In this document: positions 24,989 through 33,700 of the stretch, in pieces
How the letters are laid out: every line of letters begins with the position of its first letter
Numbering within the stretch: the first letter of the stretch is position 1
Assembly (NCBI GenBank): GCA_002342295.1
Contig: DDPR01000004.1
Span: 14,122-78,121 of the forward strand
Direction of reading: 5' to 3'
Source of the DNA: Burkholderiales bacterium UBA2463
GTDB lineage: Bacteria > Pseudomonadota > Gammaproteobacteria > Burkholderiales > Burkholderiaceae_A
Length of the DNA: 64,000 bases
Position numbers and translations under genes: made by a program
Notes under the pieces: model-generated
Told to the model about the DNA's origin: nothing
What the model saw: the letters and a program-made list of their open reading frames with translations, nothing else
Databases searched by the model: none

Positions 24989-25772
24989 GATCGATACGCA
25001 TTGTCACCTTGATTACCTAGAGGATGCCACGGCCGCTCTCGAGCGCGCTCGGGGGGTCGGCCTGAAGGGATTCGTTTTGCCTGCCGTTGGGCCGGAGAAT
25101 TTTGAGAGGGTGAGGGCGCTTGCCCACTCGCATCCAGATGTGGGGTACGCGCTGGGTATCCATCCTTGCTCGGTCGATCGACTAGGGGACGGCGCCTTGG
25201 CCATGCTCGAAGATGCCCTGACGGCTCATGCCGATGACCCAAGGCTGGTTGCAGTCGGAGAGATCGGTCTTGACCACTTTGTCCCACACCTCAATAAATC
25301 CCTCATGGAAGAACTCTTTCATCAGCAGCTCCGGCTGGCGCGTGCCTTCGAGTTACCCGTCATCCTTCATGTCCGTCGTGCGCAAGATCTGGTGCTTCGC
25401 GGTCTTCGTCGATTTGGCATTCGACGAGGGATTGCACATGCCTTTAACGGCAGTTTTGATCAGGCGAGAGCGTTCACGAGCTTGGGCCTTCGGCTGGGCT
25501 TCGGAGGCGCCATGACCTTCTCCCGGGCCCATCAGATTCATCGATTGGCGAGCGGTCTCCCCCTCGAGGATCTGGTGCTTGAGACCGACAGCCCAGATAT
25601 CACACCCTCATGGATGCCCAAGGGTAGCGCTAATCAGCCCAGTCAAATTCCCGGTATTGCCGACTACCTCGCCCGGCTCCGGTCCTGCAAAACGGACGAT
25701 ATCGTGCGGGTCACGAGTTCAAACGCATGTGCCAGTCTGCCAAAGCTCGCCGCCTTACTCGCTAGTCACTGA
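24987..25772 (+). CDS. tatD: TatD family metal-dependent hydrolase
   Basis: TIM-barrel metallo-DNase/hydrolase of the TatD family, 261 aa. Metal ligands: H5/H7 in IDTHCHLD, the glutamate in VGEIGLD, histidines in ILHVRRA and IAHAFNGS, and the aspartate in ETDSPD. GAAGAAGG stands about 6 bases before ATG 24987, which decides this start over a longer frame from 24879. It is followed by comEC after 5 bases, an association that may reflect DNA processing during uptake, though TatD is widespread without competence. Confidence 0.94.
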   Translation: MIDTHCHLDYLEDATAALERARGVGLKGFVLPAVGPENFERVRALAHSHPDVGYALGIHPCSVDRLGDGALAMLEDALTAHADDPRLVAVGEIGLDHFVPHLNKSLMEELFHQQLRLARAFELPVILHVRRAQDLVLRGLRRFGIRRGIAHAFNGSFDQARAFTSLGLRLGFGGAMTFSRAHQIHRLASGLPLEDLVLETDSPDITPSWMPKGSANQPSQIPGIADYLARLRSCKTDDIVRVTSSNACASLPKLAALLASH

Positions 25773-25777
25773 TCGGC

Positions 25778-28216
25778 ATGTCCATGCAAAGCCTTTGGAT
25801 CGCAGGGGCGGCCCTGGCGGGACTCAGTCTGCTCTTTCAGCTTGAGACACTGCCGAGCCGTTATCTGCTCACAACACTGGCTCTTGCGCATGCCGGTGCC
25901 GCTGCCCTGATCTGGAGGGGCCTGCCTCACTGGCACTTTCGGCGCCCCTTTGCCTGCGGGCTTGGCCTCGTTTTTGTGGCGCTGTGTTTTATGCTCTGGG
26001 GGGCCATCGTGTCCTTCGATCGTCTGTCGAATCGACTGGATCCATCCGATGACGGCTCGGTACACGTGGTGGTTATTCAAGTTGAAGACCTTCCGCAGCG
26101 GGTGGAGCACGAACGTCTTCCCCCGAGCTGGAAGTTTCAGGCCCGTCTCATTGAGGGGCCGCGTCCCGGCGCTCGAGCGAACTTCACATGGTCGTCTTCG
26201 GGCGGAAATGAAATCCCGGAGGATCTGCTTCCAGGACAGCGATTCGAGCTTAGCGCGCGACTGAGGAATGCAGCGGGCACGAGAAATTTCTACGGTTTCG
26301 ACGCAGAGACTTGGATGTTTTCGAAGTCCATTCTGCTGTCCGGCAGCGTTCAGAACGGGAGGGGATACCGGCCTTCTCGAGAGCGCCCACCCGGTCACGA
26401 CCTGGGAAGCCTTATTGATCGCCTTCGAGCACACATACGATCCGTCATTCTTGCGACGCTTGCAGAAGCACCCCACGCCGGAGTGATGTCTGGCCTCGTC
26501 ATCGGCGATCAGCAGGGCATCCCTCGAGAGAGTTGGAGCCTCTTCTCTAGGACGGGTGTTTCTCATCTGGTCTCCATTTCGGGGATGCATGTCACGCTCT
26601 TTGCAGTGCTGGCGCGATGGCTGGTCACCCAGATCTGGCGCCTCGCATCGCGCCCTCCACTTCGATTGGCTCTGTACGTTCCCCTGCCCGTTGCTGCTGC
26701 GGTCGGCGCGAGTCTTGCGGCTTTCGCCTATGCGCTTTTGGCCGGCTTCAATATTCCAGCGCAGCGCACGGCCGTGATGGTGTCGGTGGCGGCCCTCTCG
26801 AGTCTTACGGGCCTTCGGGCGAGCTCCTGGGGAATCCTTTCCTGCACCCTTTTAGCCATCCTCGCGCTTGACCCCACTGCGCCGCTGTCCGCGGGTTTCT
26901 GGTTGTCGTTTTTTGCCGTATGCATTCTTTTTGGCCTGCCCGATGCGGGCTCCGCATGGCGATCAGCGGTTCGGGCCCAGTTGGCCATTTCTGTTGGACT
27001 TGCGCCCCTTACGATTGCTCTCTTTCAGCAGGTGTCTTTGGTGGGCCCTCTGGCCAACGCACTGGCCATCCCCGTTGTCACCTTTTTGGTTACGCCACTG
27101 GCCATGGGGGGCAGTCTGCTGGCGATGGTTGGCCTGCCCGACCCTCTGGTTTGGGGTCACCGCGTCTTTGAATGGCTCTACAGCTTTTTGAATTGGTGTG
27201 GCGCTCTGAGTTGGGCCAGTCTGAGTTGGGCTGCACCCCCCGTCTGGGCGAGCATCTTGGCGTGTTCGGGGGCGCTTGTGGCCCTACAGTCGTCGTTTGG
27301 CGTCTGGCGGCACGCATGCTGGATGGCCATCCTGGCGCTTTGGGTGGGCGGTGAGCCTGCACCCCCATCGGGTGAGTTTCATGCACTATTTCTGGACATC
27401 GGCCAGGGAACATCGGTTCTGGTTCGAACGCAGAACGAGTCCTTGGTCTTTGACACGGGACCCAGTCTTGGGCGGGACACGGCGGGACAGCGCATCGTCG
27501 CACCACAACTTCAGGCCATGGGACTGACTCAGCTCTCAGCTCTGGTGGTCTCCCATCAGGACGATGACCATGCGTCGGGACTCGCGGATCTCACGACCCG
27601 TTTTCGACCGAGATGGCTACTGACCAGCCTGTCTGAAGCGACCACTCGGGGGCGATTAGAGTCGGTCTCGCATCGACCGAGCTATGTCCCGTGTGAGACT
27701 GGGGTGAGCTGGAGTTGGGACGGTGTCCTCTTTCGATTTGTTTCTCCATTCCGTGACGATCCCGCACCGCAGGACAAGCGAGCGACCAATCCCGACGGAT
27801 GCGTGCTTGAGGTTCGGGATGCTCGCGGGCGGGCCCTTTTGCTTACGGCGGATATTCCCGAGTCAAGAGAGCGTGAGATTCTTGAGCGTCAACCGTGGCT
27901 GCGCCCAGACCCGCTCGTACTCTACGTTCCCCATCACGGCAGCAAGACCTCCTCATCTGACGAACTCCTCGGCCTGTCGCCACGGGCTGCCGTCGTTCAG
28001 TCTGCCTATCGCGGCCGCTTTCGGCACCCGCACCCTGAGGTTGTCGATCGCTACGCACAGGCTGGCATCCCGCTCTACCGCTCGGACCTTCTTGGTGCCT
28101 TGCGGCTCAGATGGGCTGATGACCAGCCCCTTTTTGAAAGTGCCGCTCGAACAACGTCCCGGTTCTGGCACCTCTCGCGAGATATGCTTCACCAGTTCAA
28201 TCCATTCGGGAGATGA
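25778..28216 (+). CDS. comEC: DNA internalization-related competence protein ComEC/Rec2
   Basis: Inner-membrane channel carrying transforming DNA into the cytoplasm; 812 aa, full length. An N-terminal hydrophobic part with an OB-like domain (about 1-200) is followed by the Competence domain (GLVIGDQQGIPRESWSLFSRTGVSHLVSISGMH and several helices) and a C-terminal metallo-beta-lactamase domain with FLDIGQGTSVLV, SHQDDDHASGL and the late VPHHGSKTSS. All the metal-binding motifs of the lactamase domain appear intact. It suggests at least the potential for natural transformation; other competence genes are not in this window. Confidence 0.95.
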   Translation: MSMQSLWIAGAALAGLSLLFQLETLPSRYLLTTLALAHAGAAALIWRGLPHWHFRRPFACGLGLVFVALCFMLWGAIVSFDRLSNRLDPSDDGSVHVVVIQVEDLPQRVEHERLPPSWKFQARLIEGPRPGARANFTWSSSGGNEIPEDLLPGQRFELSARLRNAAGTRNFYGFDAETWMFSKSILLSGSVQNGRGYRPSRERPPGHDLGSLIDRLRAHIRSVILATLAEAPHAGVMSGLVIGDQQGIPRESWSLFSRTGVSHLVSISGMHVTLFAVLARWLVTQIWRLASRPPLRLALYVPLPVAAAVGASLAAFAYALLAGFNIPAQRTAVMVSVAALSSLTGLRASSWGILSCTLLAILALDPTAPLSAGFWLSFFAVCILFGLPDAGSAWRSAVRAQLAISVGLAPLTIALFQQVSLVGPLANALAIPVVTFLVTPLAMGGSLLAMVGLPDPLVWGHRVFEWLYSFLNWCGALSWASLSWAAPPVWASILACSGALVALQSSFGVWRHACWMAILALWVGGEPAPPSGEFHALFLDIGQGTSVLVRTQNESLVFDTGPSLGRDTAGQRIVAPQLQAMGLTQLSALVVSHQDDDHASGLADLTTRFRPRWLLTSLSEATTRGRLESVSHRPSYVPCETGVSWSWDGVLFRFVSPFRDDPAPQDKRATNPDGCVLEVRDARGRALLLTADIPESREREILERQPWLRPDPLVLYVPHHGSKTSSSDELLGLSPRAAVVQSAYRGRFRHPHPEVVDRYAQAGIPLYRSDLLGALRLRWADDQPLFESAARTTSRFWHLSRDMLHQFNPFGR

Positions 28217-28220
28217 CAGC

Positions 28221-29009
28221 ATGGCTCTGCTTCACGGTAAGACAGCACTTGTAACTGGATCCACAAGCGGGATTGGTCTGGGCATGGCAAGGGCCATGGC
28301 CGCTGAGGGCGCCCAGATTGTGTTGAATGGGTTTGGCGAAGCTAGCCAGATTGAAAAACTTTTGTCCGAGCTCAGCGCACTCTCTGGCGCCCAGGCGAGT
28401 TACTCGTCCGCCGACATGTCCAAACCCTCTGAGATTGAGGCCATGGTGCACGATGCGGAACAGCGCCACGGACGCATTGATGTGTTGGTGAACAATGCGG
28501 GAATTCAGCATGTGAATCTCATTGAGGACTTCCCCGTCGATCGTTGGGATGCGGTCATTGCCATCAATCTGTCCTCAGCCTTTCACACGATGCGGTTGGT
28601 TCTTCCTGGAATGAAAAGGCGCGGATTCGGCCGAATCATAAACATCGCCAGCGCGCACGGTCTCGTCGCGAGCGCCCAGAAAGGGGCCTATGTGGCCGCC
28701 AAGCACGGGCTCGTCGGCCTAACAAAAGTCGTTGCTTTGGAGACGGCCCAGACGCCCATCACCTGTAATGCGATCTGCCCCGGCTGGGTGCTCACGCCCT
28801 TGGTGCAAAAGCAGGTCGATGCACGCGCCGAAAAAGAGAAGGTGTCGGTCGAGGAGGCCAAGAGGGGTCTCTTGCTTGAGAAGCAGCCATCTGGTGAGTT
28901 CGTAACGCCCGAGCAGCTCGCTGGTCTTGCGCTTTTTCTCTGCTCTTCAGCTGCTGATCAGGTTCGGGGCGTGGCCTGGAACATGGATGGTGGATGGGTC
29001 GCGCAGTAA
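28221..29009 (+). CDS. 3-hydroxybutyrate dehydrogenase (SDR)
   Basis: NAD-dependent short-chain dehydrogenase, 262 aa, interconverting (R)-3-hydroxybutyrate and acetoacetate in polyhydroxybutyrate or ketone-body use. The cofactor motif TGSTSGIG is at residues 12-19; NNAGIQHV, the catalytic serine in NIASAHG, and YVAAKHG follow. The C-terminal part GLLLEKQPSGEFVTPEQLAGLALFLCS matches D-beta-hydroxybutyrate dehydrogenases. ATG 28221 is right after the comEC stop; a long upstream extension inside comEC is rejected. The stop is fused to the next start as TAATG. Confidence 0.9.
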   Translation: MALLHGKTALVTGSTSGIGLGMARAMAAEGAQIVLNGFGEASQIEKLLSELSALSGAQASYSSADMSKPSEIEAMVHDAEQRHGRIDVLVNNAGIQHVNLIEDFPVDRWDAVIAINLSSAFHTMRLVLPGMKRRGFGRIINIASAHGLVASAQKGAYVAAKHGLVGLTKVVALETAQTPITCNAICPGWVLTPLVQKQVDARAEKEKVSVEEAKRGLLLEKQPSGEFVTPEQLAGLALFLCSSAADQVRGVAWNMDGGWVAQ

Positions 29010-29908
29010 TGGAGCCCCGCTTCCTCGAGATCGATTGCGCGGGCCCGGCGGGGCCTCACCGGATGGTGGTGGCGGAATATGGCGACCCGGCCAACCGAGA
29101 CGTGGTGATCTGCGTTCATGGCCTGACCAGAGTCTCAGACGACTTTGGGCCCCTGGCGCAGGCACTGTGTTCTCGCTACCGCGTACTCTGCCCCGATGTA
29201 GCAGGCCGCGGTCGCTCTGAGTGGCTTAGAGACCCGACCCAATATCAGATCGGTCAGTACGCGCTCGATATGGGCGCCATGGCGCATGCTCTCGAACTGC
29301 CTGCCGTTCACTGGGTGGGGACCTCGATGGGGGGGCTAATCGCCATGATTGTTGGCGGGAGCCTTGATGAAGAGGGCCGTCCCCGCAGGCCTCTTCTTCG
29401 CTCTCTCGTGCTGAACGACGTGGGAGCAGTTGTCCTCGGGTCTGCCCTCGATCGCATTGGTCGATACCTCGGGGTCAATCCTTTTTTCCCAACGCTTGGG
29501 CTCGCCAAAGCGGCCGTGGAGTCCATCTTTGCCGCTTTTGGGCACCACACGCCAGATGAGTGGGACCTTCTCTCTAGAGCGGTGTTGCGTCAGATGGACG
29601 GTGGTTGGCGGTTTCACTACGACCCCGCTTTGGCAGTGCCGTTCAAGCAGGGTGTTGAGGCCAATGGGGGTCACGCGCAGGACATTGACCTGTGGGCGCT
29701 CTACGATGAAATTCGCTGCCCGACCCTTCTCATCAGAGGTGCCTTAAGCGACCTCCTGAGTGAGGAGGTCGCTCGGCAGATGACGCAACGAGGGCCCAGG
29801 GCATCGCTCGTCACGCTGGAGGGAGTTGGACACGCACCCTCTCTCCTTAAGGCTGACCAGATTGCCCTCGTGTCAGGGTTCATCGATCAACACAACTCAC
29901 CCCTCTAG
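29009..29908 (+). CDS. Alpha/beta hydrolase
   Basis: Serine hydrolase of the alpha/beta fold, 299 aa. The oxyanion region VICVHGLTR is at about residues 33-41, PDVAGRGRS follows, the nucleophile elbow GTSMGG has S106, and the catalytic histidine is in GVGHAPS; the acid is probably the aspartate in RGALSDLLS. The start at 29009 overlaps the stop of the dehydrogenase (TAATG), implying coupled translation and a linked task. Hydrolysis of 3-hydroxybutyrate oligomers or a related ester would fit, but this is inference. The 3' end shares a CTAG with the convergent iron-binding protein gene. Confidence 0.87.
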   Translation: MEPRFLEIDCAGPAGPHRMVVAEYGDPANRDVVICVHGLTRVSDDFGPLAQALCSRYRVLCPDVAGRGRSEWLRDPTQYQIGQYALDMGAMAHALELPAVHWVGTSMGGLIAMIVGGSLDEEGRPRRPLLRSLVLNDVGAVVLGSALDRIGRYLGVNPFFPTLGLAKAAVESIFAAFGHHTPDEWDLLSRAVLRQMDGGWRFHYDPALAVPFKQGVEANGGHAQDIDLWALYDEIRCPTLLIRGALSDLLSEEVARQMTQRGPRASLVTLEGVGHAPSLLKADQIALVSGFIDQHNSPL

Positions 29909-30981
29909 CGCCACCCCACCGAGTCGGTGATTCGCTGCGCAGCGCGTTGTTGAGCCGCAAACTGCGCGACGGGCATAGGGTCTGCCTTGAACTTGCCCAG
30001 GGACTCAAGCTCGGGATTTTGAATAGAGACGCCCTTGACGACAGGCCACTCGTTGTTACCGGAGGCAAATTCGGCCTGAGCCTCAGGGCTTGCGAGGAAT
30101 TCTAAGAAGGCACGTGCGGCCCTAGGATTGGGTGCATTCTTGAGCATTCCGCCGCCGGAAACATTGACGTGCGTCCCCTGCTCGGACTGATTGGGCCAGA
30201 CGAGTCTTGTCTTCGACACGATGGCGCGATCGGCTGGATTGGCGCTGCGCATGAGTCGGACGTAGTAGTAGGAGTTGCTCAGGGCAATCGCGCATTCACC
30301 GGAGGCCACAGCCTTGATTTGATCTGTATCTCCGCCCTTGGGTGCACGGGCCAAGTTGGCCACGACTGATTTGGCCCACTCCGTGGTTTTTGTCTCCCCA
30401 TCCTGCACGATGCGCGAGCCAATTAGAGACAACATGTAAGGGTGAGCCGCAGATCGCGTGCATACCAAACCTTTGAATTCCGGATTCGCGAGATCCTCGT
30501 ACCGACTGATCCGCTTGACGTCCACTCGAGTCGGGTCAATGACCAGGACGCGCGCCCGAGTGGTGAAGCCAAACCAGAGGTTTCCTGAGCGACGGTCTGC
30601 GGGAATCGCCTTTGAGAGCACGGGTGAGTCAAGCGGCGCGAAGAAACCTTCTTGCTCTGCCCTTTCAAGACGCGTTGCGTCAGCCAGGAGCAGGACATCG
30701 GCTGGGCTTGCTCGTCCTTCGCTTCGAAGCCTTTCAAGGAGCGGTTCGTCATCCGAGCTCACGACCTTCACCTCGATCCCGGTGTTGCTGGTAAATCGCT
30801 TGTAGAGAGCCTCATCACTTGCGTAGTGGCGAGCCGTGTAGAGGTGGAGAACGCTCGTCTGGGCATGCGCAGGCTCCGAGAAAATGGGGGCGATCAAGGC
30901 GCAGAGTGCGAAGACGCCGATCAGGCGTCGAATCGTCAGAGAGGAGGGGCGCGGCGGCATGTGCTTTACGGTGTGAGGCAT
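29905..30981 (-). CDS. Ferric-iron ABC transporter substrate-binding protein (FutA/AfuA type)
   Basis: Periplasmic iron-binding protein, 358 aa. The signal peptide ends near AHAQ (about residue 41); AAGGA about 10 bases before ATG 30981 supports that start over the ATG at 30960. The mature N-terminus LHLYTARHYASDEALY and later ALSNSYYYVRLM carry the tyrosines that bind Fe(III) in this family; the ASPADVLLLADATRL segment is also typical. No permease or ATPase genes lie beside it, so it is an orphan binding subunit in this window. A Fur-like AT-rich inverted repeat precedes it. Confidence 0.92.
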   Translation of the reverse strand: MPHTVKHMPPRPSSLTIRRLIGVFALCALIAPIFSEPAHAQTSVLHLYTARHYASDEALYKRFTSNTGIEVKVVSSDDEPLLERLRSEGRASPADVLLLADATRLERAEQEGFFAPLDSPVLSKAIPADRRSGNLWFGFTTRARVLVIDPTRVDVKRISRYEDLANPEFKGLVCTRSAAHPYMLSLIGSRIVQDGETKTTEWAKSVVANLARAPKGGDTDQIKAVASGECAIALSNSYYYVRLMRSANPADRAIVSKTRLVWPNQSEQGTHVNVSGGGMLKNAPNPRAARAFLEFLASPEAQAEFASGNNEWPVVKGVSIQNPELESLGKFKADPMPVAQFAAQQRAAQRITDSVGWR

Positions 30982-31021
30982 GAGTCAACGTCCTTGGTGA
31001 ATGTCTGAGTTGCGATCTTAA

Positions 31022-31040
31022 CCTAAATAAGAATTATTTG
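31022..31040 (-). promoter_or_regulatory. Candidate Fur box before the iron-binding protein gene
   Basis: AAATAA-GAA-TTATTT is a perfect 6-bp inverted repeat around three bases, within a 19-base AT-rich window matching about 10 of 19 positions of the E. coli Fur consensus. It lies about 45 bases before the start at 30981, in the divergent control region shared with the GlcG-like gene. Iron repression is inferred. Confidence 0.5.
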
Positions 31041-31101
31041 CAATTGTTCGCCATGGCATAGTCATTCGACATCAGTCCCCGGTCGCGCAAGGAGCCCCGC
31101 C

Positions 31102-31512
31102 ATGAACACTCGCCCCGTCCTCTCTCAATCCGATGTTGAACGCATCGGCCAGGCAGCCGAAGCTGAGGCCAAAAAAAACAACTGGGTTGTTAGCATCGCC
31201 ATTTGTGACGATGGCGGCCATCTCCTCTGGTTCAAACGGCTTGAGGGTGCCCCGCCCGTCTCAGCCTACATTGCGCCGCAAAAGGCAAAGACGGCCGCTC
31301 TTGGCCGCCGAGAGAGCAAGGTCTACGAGGACGTTATCAACAACGGGCGCACCTCATTCCTCTCTGCGCCCGAGATTCAGGGCATGCTTGAGGGGGGCGT
31401 GCCCATCGTTGTGGATGGTCACTGTGTTGGCGCTGTTGGTGTGTCTAACGTGAAGTCCACCGAGGACGCCCAGATTGCGAAGGCCGGGATCGCCGTCCTC
31501 TTACACGGCTAG
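31102..31512 (+). CDS. GlcG/HbpS family heme-binding-like protein
   Basis: Small protein of the GlcG/HbpS (DUF336) family, 136 aa, no signal peptide. Recognised by AICDDGGHLLWFKRLEGAPP, the KAKTAALGRRESK helix and GGVPIVVDGHCVGAVGVSN. HbpS members bind heme or act as degradation chaperones; GlcG occurs in glycolate operons. AAGGAG lies before ATG 31102. It is divergent from the iron-binding protein across a 120-base region and shares its stop bases (CTAG) with the fumarase gene. Confidence 0.88.
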   Translation: MNTRPVLSQSDVERIGQAAEAEAKKNNWVVSIAICDDGGHLLWFKRLEGAPPVSAYIAPQKAKTAALGRRESKVYEDVINNGRTSFLSAPEIQGMLEGGVPIVVDGHCVGAVGVSNVKSTEDAQIAKAGIAVLLHG

Positions 31513-33029
31513 GCAGCCTTGTGAAGGTCCGCAATGCGGACCTTCCACTCTTTCGGGCCTGTCTCGTGCACAGAGACACCCTGGGCATCTACGGCCACGG
31601 TAACTGGCATGTCCTCGACCTCAAATTCGTAGATGGCCTCCATGCCGAGGTCGGCAAAGCCCACGACTCTGGACGCTCGAATCGCTTTGCTCACAAGGTA
31701 GGCAGCGCCGCCCACAGCCATCAGGTAGGCAGAGCGATGCTTTCTTATGGCCTCTACCGCAGCGGGTCCTCGCTCAGCCTTTCCCACCATTGCGATCAGG
31801 CCGGTCTGGGCGAGCATCATCTCCGTAAATTTGTCCATCCGGGTGGCGGTCGTTGGGCCAGCGGGACCGACGACCTCAGAGCGAACGGGGTCAACGGGCC
31901 CAACGTAGTAAATCACTCGGTTGGTGAAGTCCACCGGAAGGGGCTCGCCCTTGGCCAACAGGTCCTGAATTCGCTTGTGCGCGGCGTCCCGTCCTGTCAG
32001 GAGGCGACCAGATAGAAGCAGGGTCTGCCCCGGCTTCCACTGGCCAACGGCCTCCGGAGTCAGGGTGTTGAGATCGACTCGAAGGGACGTCTCTTTGTTG
32101 GGCGCCCAGGTGACTGCGGGCCATGCGTCGAGGCTTGGAGGGGTGAACTCGGCCGGTCCAGAGCCATCGAGGTGAAAATGAATGTGGCGCGTGGCCGCGC
32201 AATTGGGGATGAGGGCCACTGGCAGGTTAGCCGCATGGGTGGGGTAGTCGAGAATTTTCACGTCGACGACCGTTGTAAGACCGCCCAAGCCCTGCGCTCC
32301 AATGCCCAGCTCGTTGACCTTCTGGTAAAGCTCGAGTCGAAGCTCTTCGACGCGATTCTTGGGGCCGCGCGCTTGAAGCTCATCAATATCCACGGGGGAC
32401 ATCAGCGATTCTTTGGCGAGGAGGGCGGCCTTCTCTGGCGTGCCCCCAATTCCAATGCCCAGGATGCCGGGAGGGCACCAGCCTGCGCCCATGGTCGGCA
32501 CTGTTTTGAGCACCCAGTCCACGATGGAGTCGCTCGGGTTAAGCATGCCGAGTTTCGCCTTGGCCTCACTCCCCCCGCCTTTGGCTGCGCAGATAACCTC
32601 TACGCCTGCGCCCTCAACCACCTCGTAATGAATGACGGCAGGGGTGTTGTCTTTTGAATTCTTGCGTGCGCCCGCGGGGTCGATGAGCACGGACGCGCGA
32701 AGGGGGTTATCGGGGTTCATGTAGGCGCGGCGAACACCCTCGTTCACCATGTTAGCGATGGACATCGTCGCGTTCGACCACTGCGTGTTCATGCCGATCT
32801 TGAGAAACACCGTCGCGATGCCAGTGTCCTGACAGATGGGGCGATGCCCTTCAGCGCTCATGCGGCTGTTGGTCAGGATCTGGGCGATCGCATCTTTTGC
32901 CGAGGCGCTCTGCTCGCGTTCGTAGGCCCTGCCCAGAGCCTGGATGTAGTCCAGGGGGTGGTAGTAACTGATGAACTGGAAGGCATCAGCGATGCTCTGG
33001 ATGAAGTCTTCTTGCTTGATCGTTGTCAT
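31509..33029 (-). CDS. Class I fumarate hydratase (FumA/FumB type)
   Basis: [4Fe-4S]-dependent fumarase of the citric acid cycle, 506 aa, with the alpha-like and beta-like halves fused in one chain. Cluster cysteines are in RPICQDTG, GWCPPG and IPNCAATRH. The C-terminal half contains LLLSGRLLTGRDAAHKR and GPTTATRMDKF, typical of the beta domain. Being oxygen- and iron-sensitive, it fits next to iron-acquisition genes, although that placement may be chance. The YqhA-like gene lies further upstream on the same strand, ending 35 bases before this start. Confidence 0.95.
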   Translation of the reverse strand: MTTIKQEDFIQSIADAFQFISYYHPLDYIQALGRAYEREQSASAKDAIAQILTNSRMSAEGHRPICQDTGIATVFLKIGMNTQWSNATMSIANMVNEGVRRAYMNPDNPLRASVLIDPAGARKNSKDNTPAVIHYEVVEGAGVEVICAAKGGGSEAKAKLGMLNPSDSIVDWVLKTVPTMGAGWCPPGILGIGIGGTPEKAALLAKESLMSPVDIDELQARGPKNRVEELRLELYQKVNELGIGAQGLGGLTTVVDVKILDYPTHAANLPVALIPNCAATRHIHFHLDGSGPAEFTPPSLDAWPAVTWAPNKETSLRVDLNTLTPEAVGQWKPGQTLLLSGRLLTGRDAAHKRIQDLLAKGEPLPVDFTNRVIYYVGPVDPVRSEVVGPAGPTTATRMDKFTEMMLAQTGLIAMVGKAERGPAAVEAIRKHRSAYLMAVGGAAYLVSKAIRASRVVGFADLGMEAIYEFEVEDMPVTVAVDAQGVSVHETGPKEWKVRIADLHKAA

Positions 33030-33064
33030 GGTGGGGATCTCGGCTTTTTCAGGGGGTGAAGGGC

Positions 33065-33604
33065 TCAGTGGTTATCGGGAAGCGCCCTGGACATCAGCTT
33101 GTCGCAGTAGGCAATCGCCATGGCTGAGAGCAAAAAGACGATGTGGATGACCGTCTGCGCAATGATGGTCTTCTCGTCATAGTGAGCCGCGTTGATGAAG
33201 GTCTTTAGCAGGTGGATGGAGGAGATTCCGATGATGGCAGTGGCGAGTTTGACCTTGAGGACCGAGGCATTGACATGGGACAGCCATTCGGGCTGATCCG
33301 GATGTCTCTCAAGATTCATCCTTGAGACGAAAGTCTCGTAGCCACCGACGATGACCATGATCAATAAGTTGGAAATCATGACCACATCGATGAGGCCAAG
33401 AACGACAAGCATGATGGCTGTCTCAGAGAGCGTTGCCTGAGCAGACTCCGGATTGAATACGCCCACCAGCAGATGAGAGAGTTCCACCCAAAAGTGGATA
33501 ACGTAAATCGCCTGCGCAACGATCAGACCGACATAGAGTGGAAGTTGTAGCCACCGGGAGGCGAAAATTGCGCGGGGAAGGGGACCGATGGGCGATGGCG
33601 TCAT
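33065..33604 (-). CDS. UPF0114/YqhA family inner-membrane protein
   Basis: Predicted membrane protein, 179 aa, of the YqhA (UPF0114) family with no assigned function. The N-terminal FASRWLQLPLYVGL and the central VMISNLLIMVIVGGYETFVSR are family signatures, followed by HVNASVLKVKLATAIIGISSIHLLKTFI; about four hydrophobic helices are evident. ATG 33604 is chosen because GGAGAG lies upstream; ATG 33622 is an alternative. It lies just upstream of the fumarase gene in the same direction and is divergent from acs. Confidence 0.85.
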   Translation of the reverse strand: MTPSPIGPLPRAIFASRWLQLPLYVGLIVAQAIYVIHFWVELSHLLVGVFNPESAQATLSETAIMLVVLGLIDVVMISNLLIMVIVGGYETFVSRMNLERHPDQPEWLSHVNASVLKVKLATAIIGISSIHLLKTFINAAHYDEKTIIAQTVIHIVFLLSAMAIAYCDKLMSRALPDNH

Positions 33605-33700
33605 GGTGACCAAACTCTCCATGTTGGGATTATCGAGGGGTTGTGCATCTGCACCGATAAGTCGTAGAGTGCAAAAAAAAGAGTACCAGAGGAGCACAAC

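Noticed and set aside
27723..28220. N-terminal extension of the 3-hydroxybutyrate dehydrogenase through the comEC end
   Set aside because: The SDR domain starts at 28221 with the usual N-terminus; the extension is comEC read out of frame.
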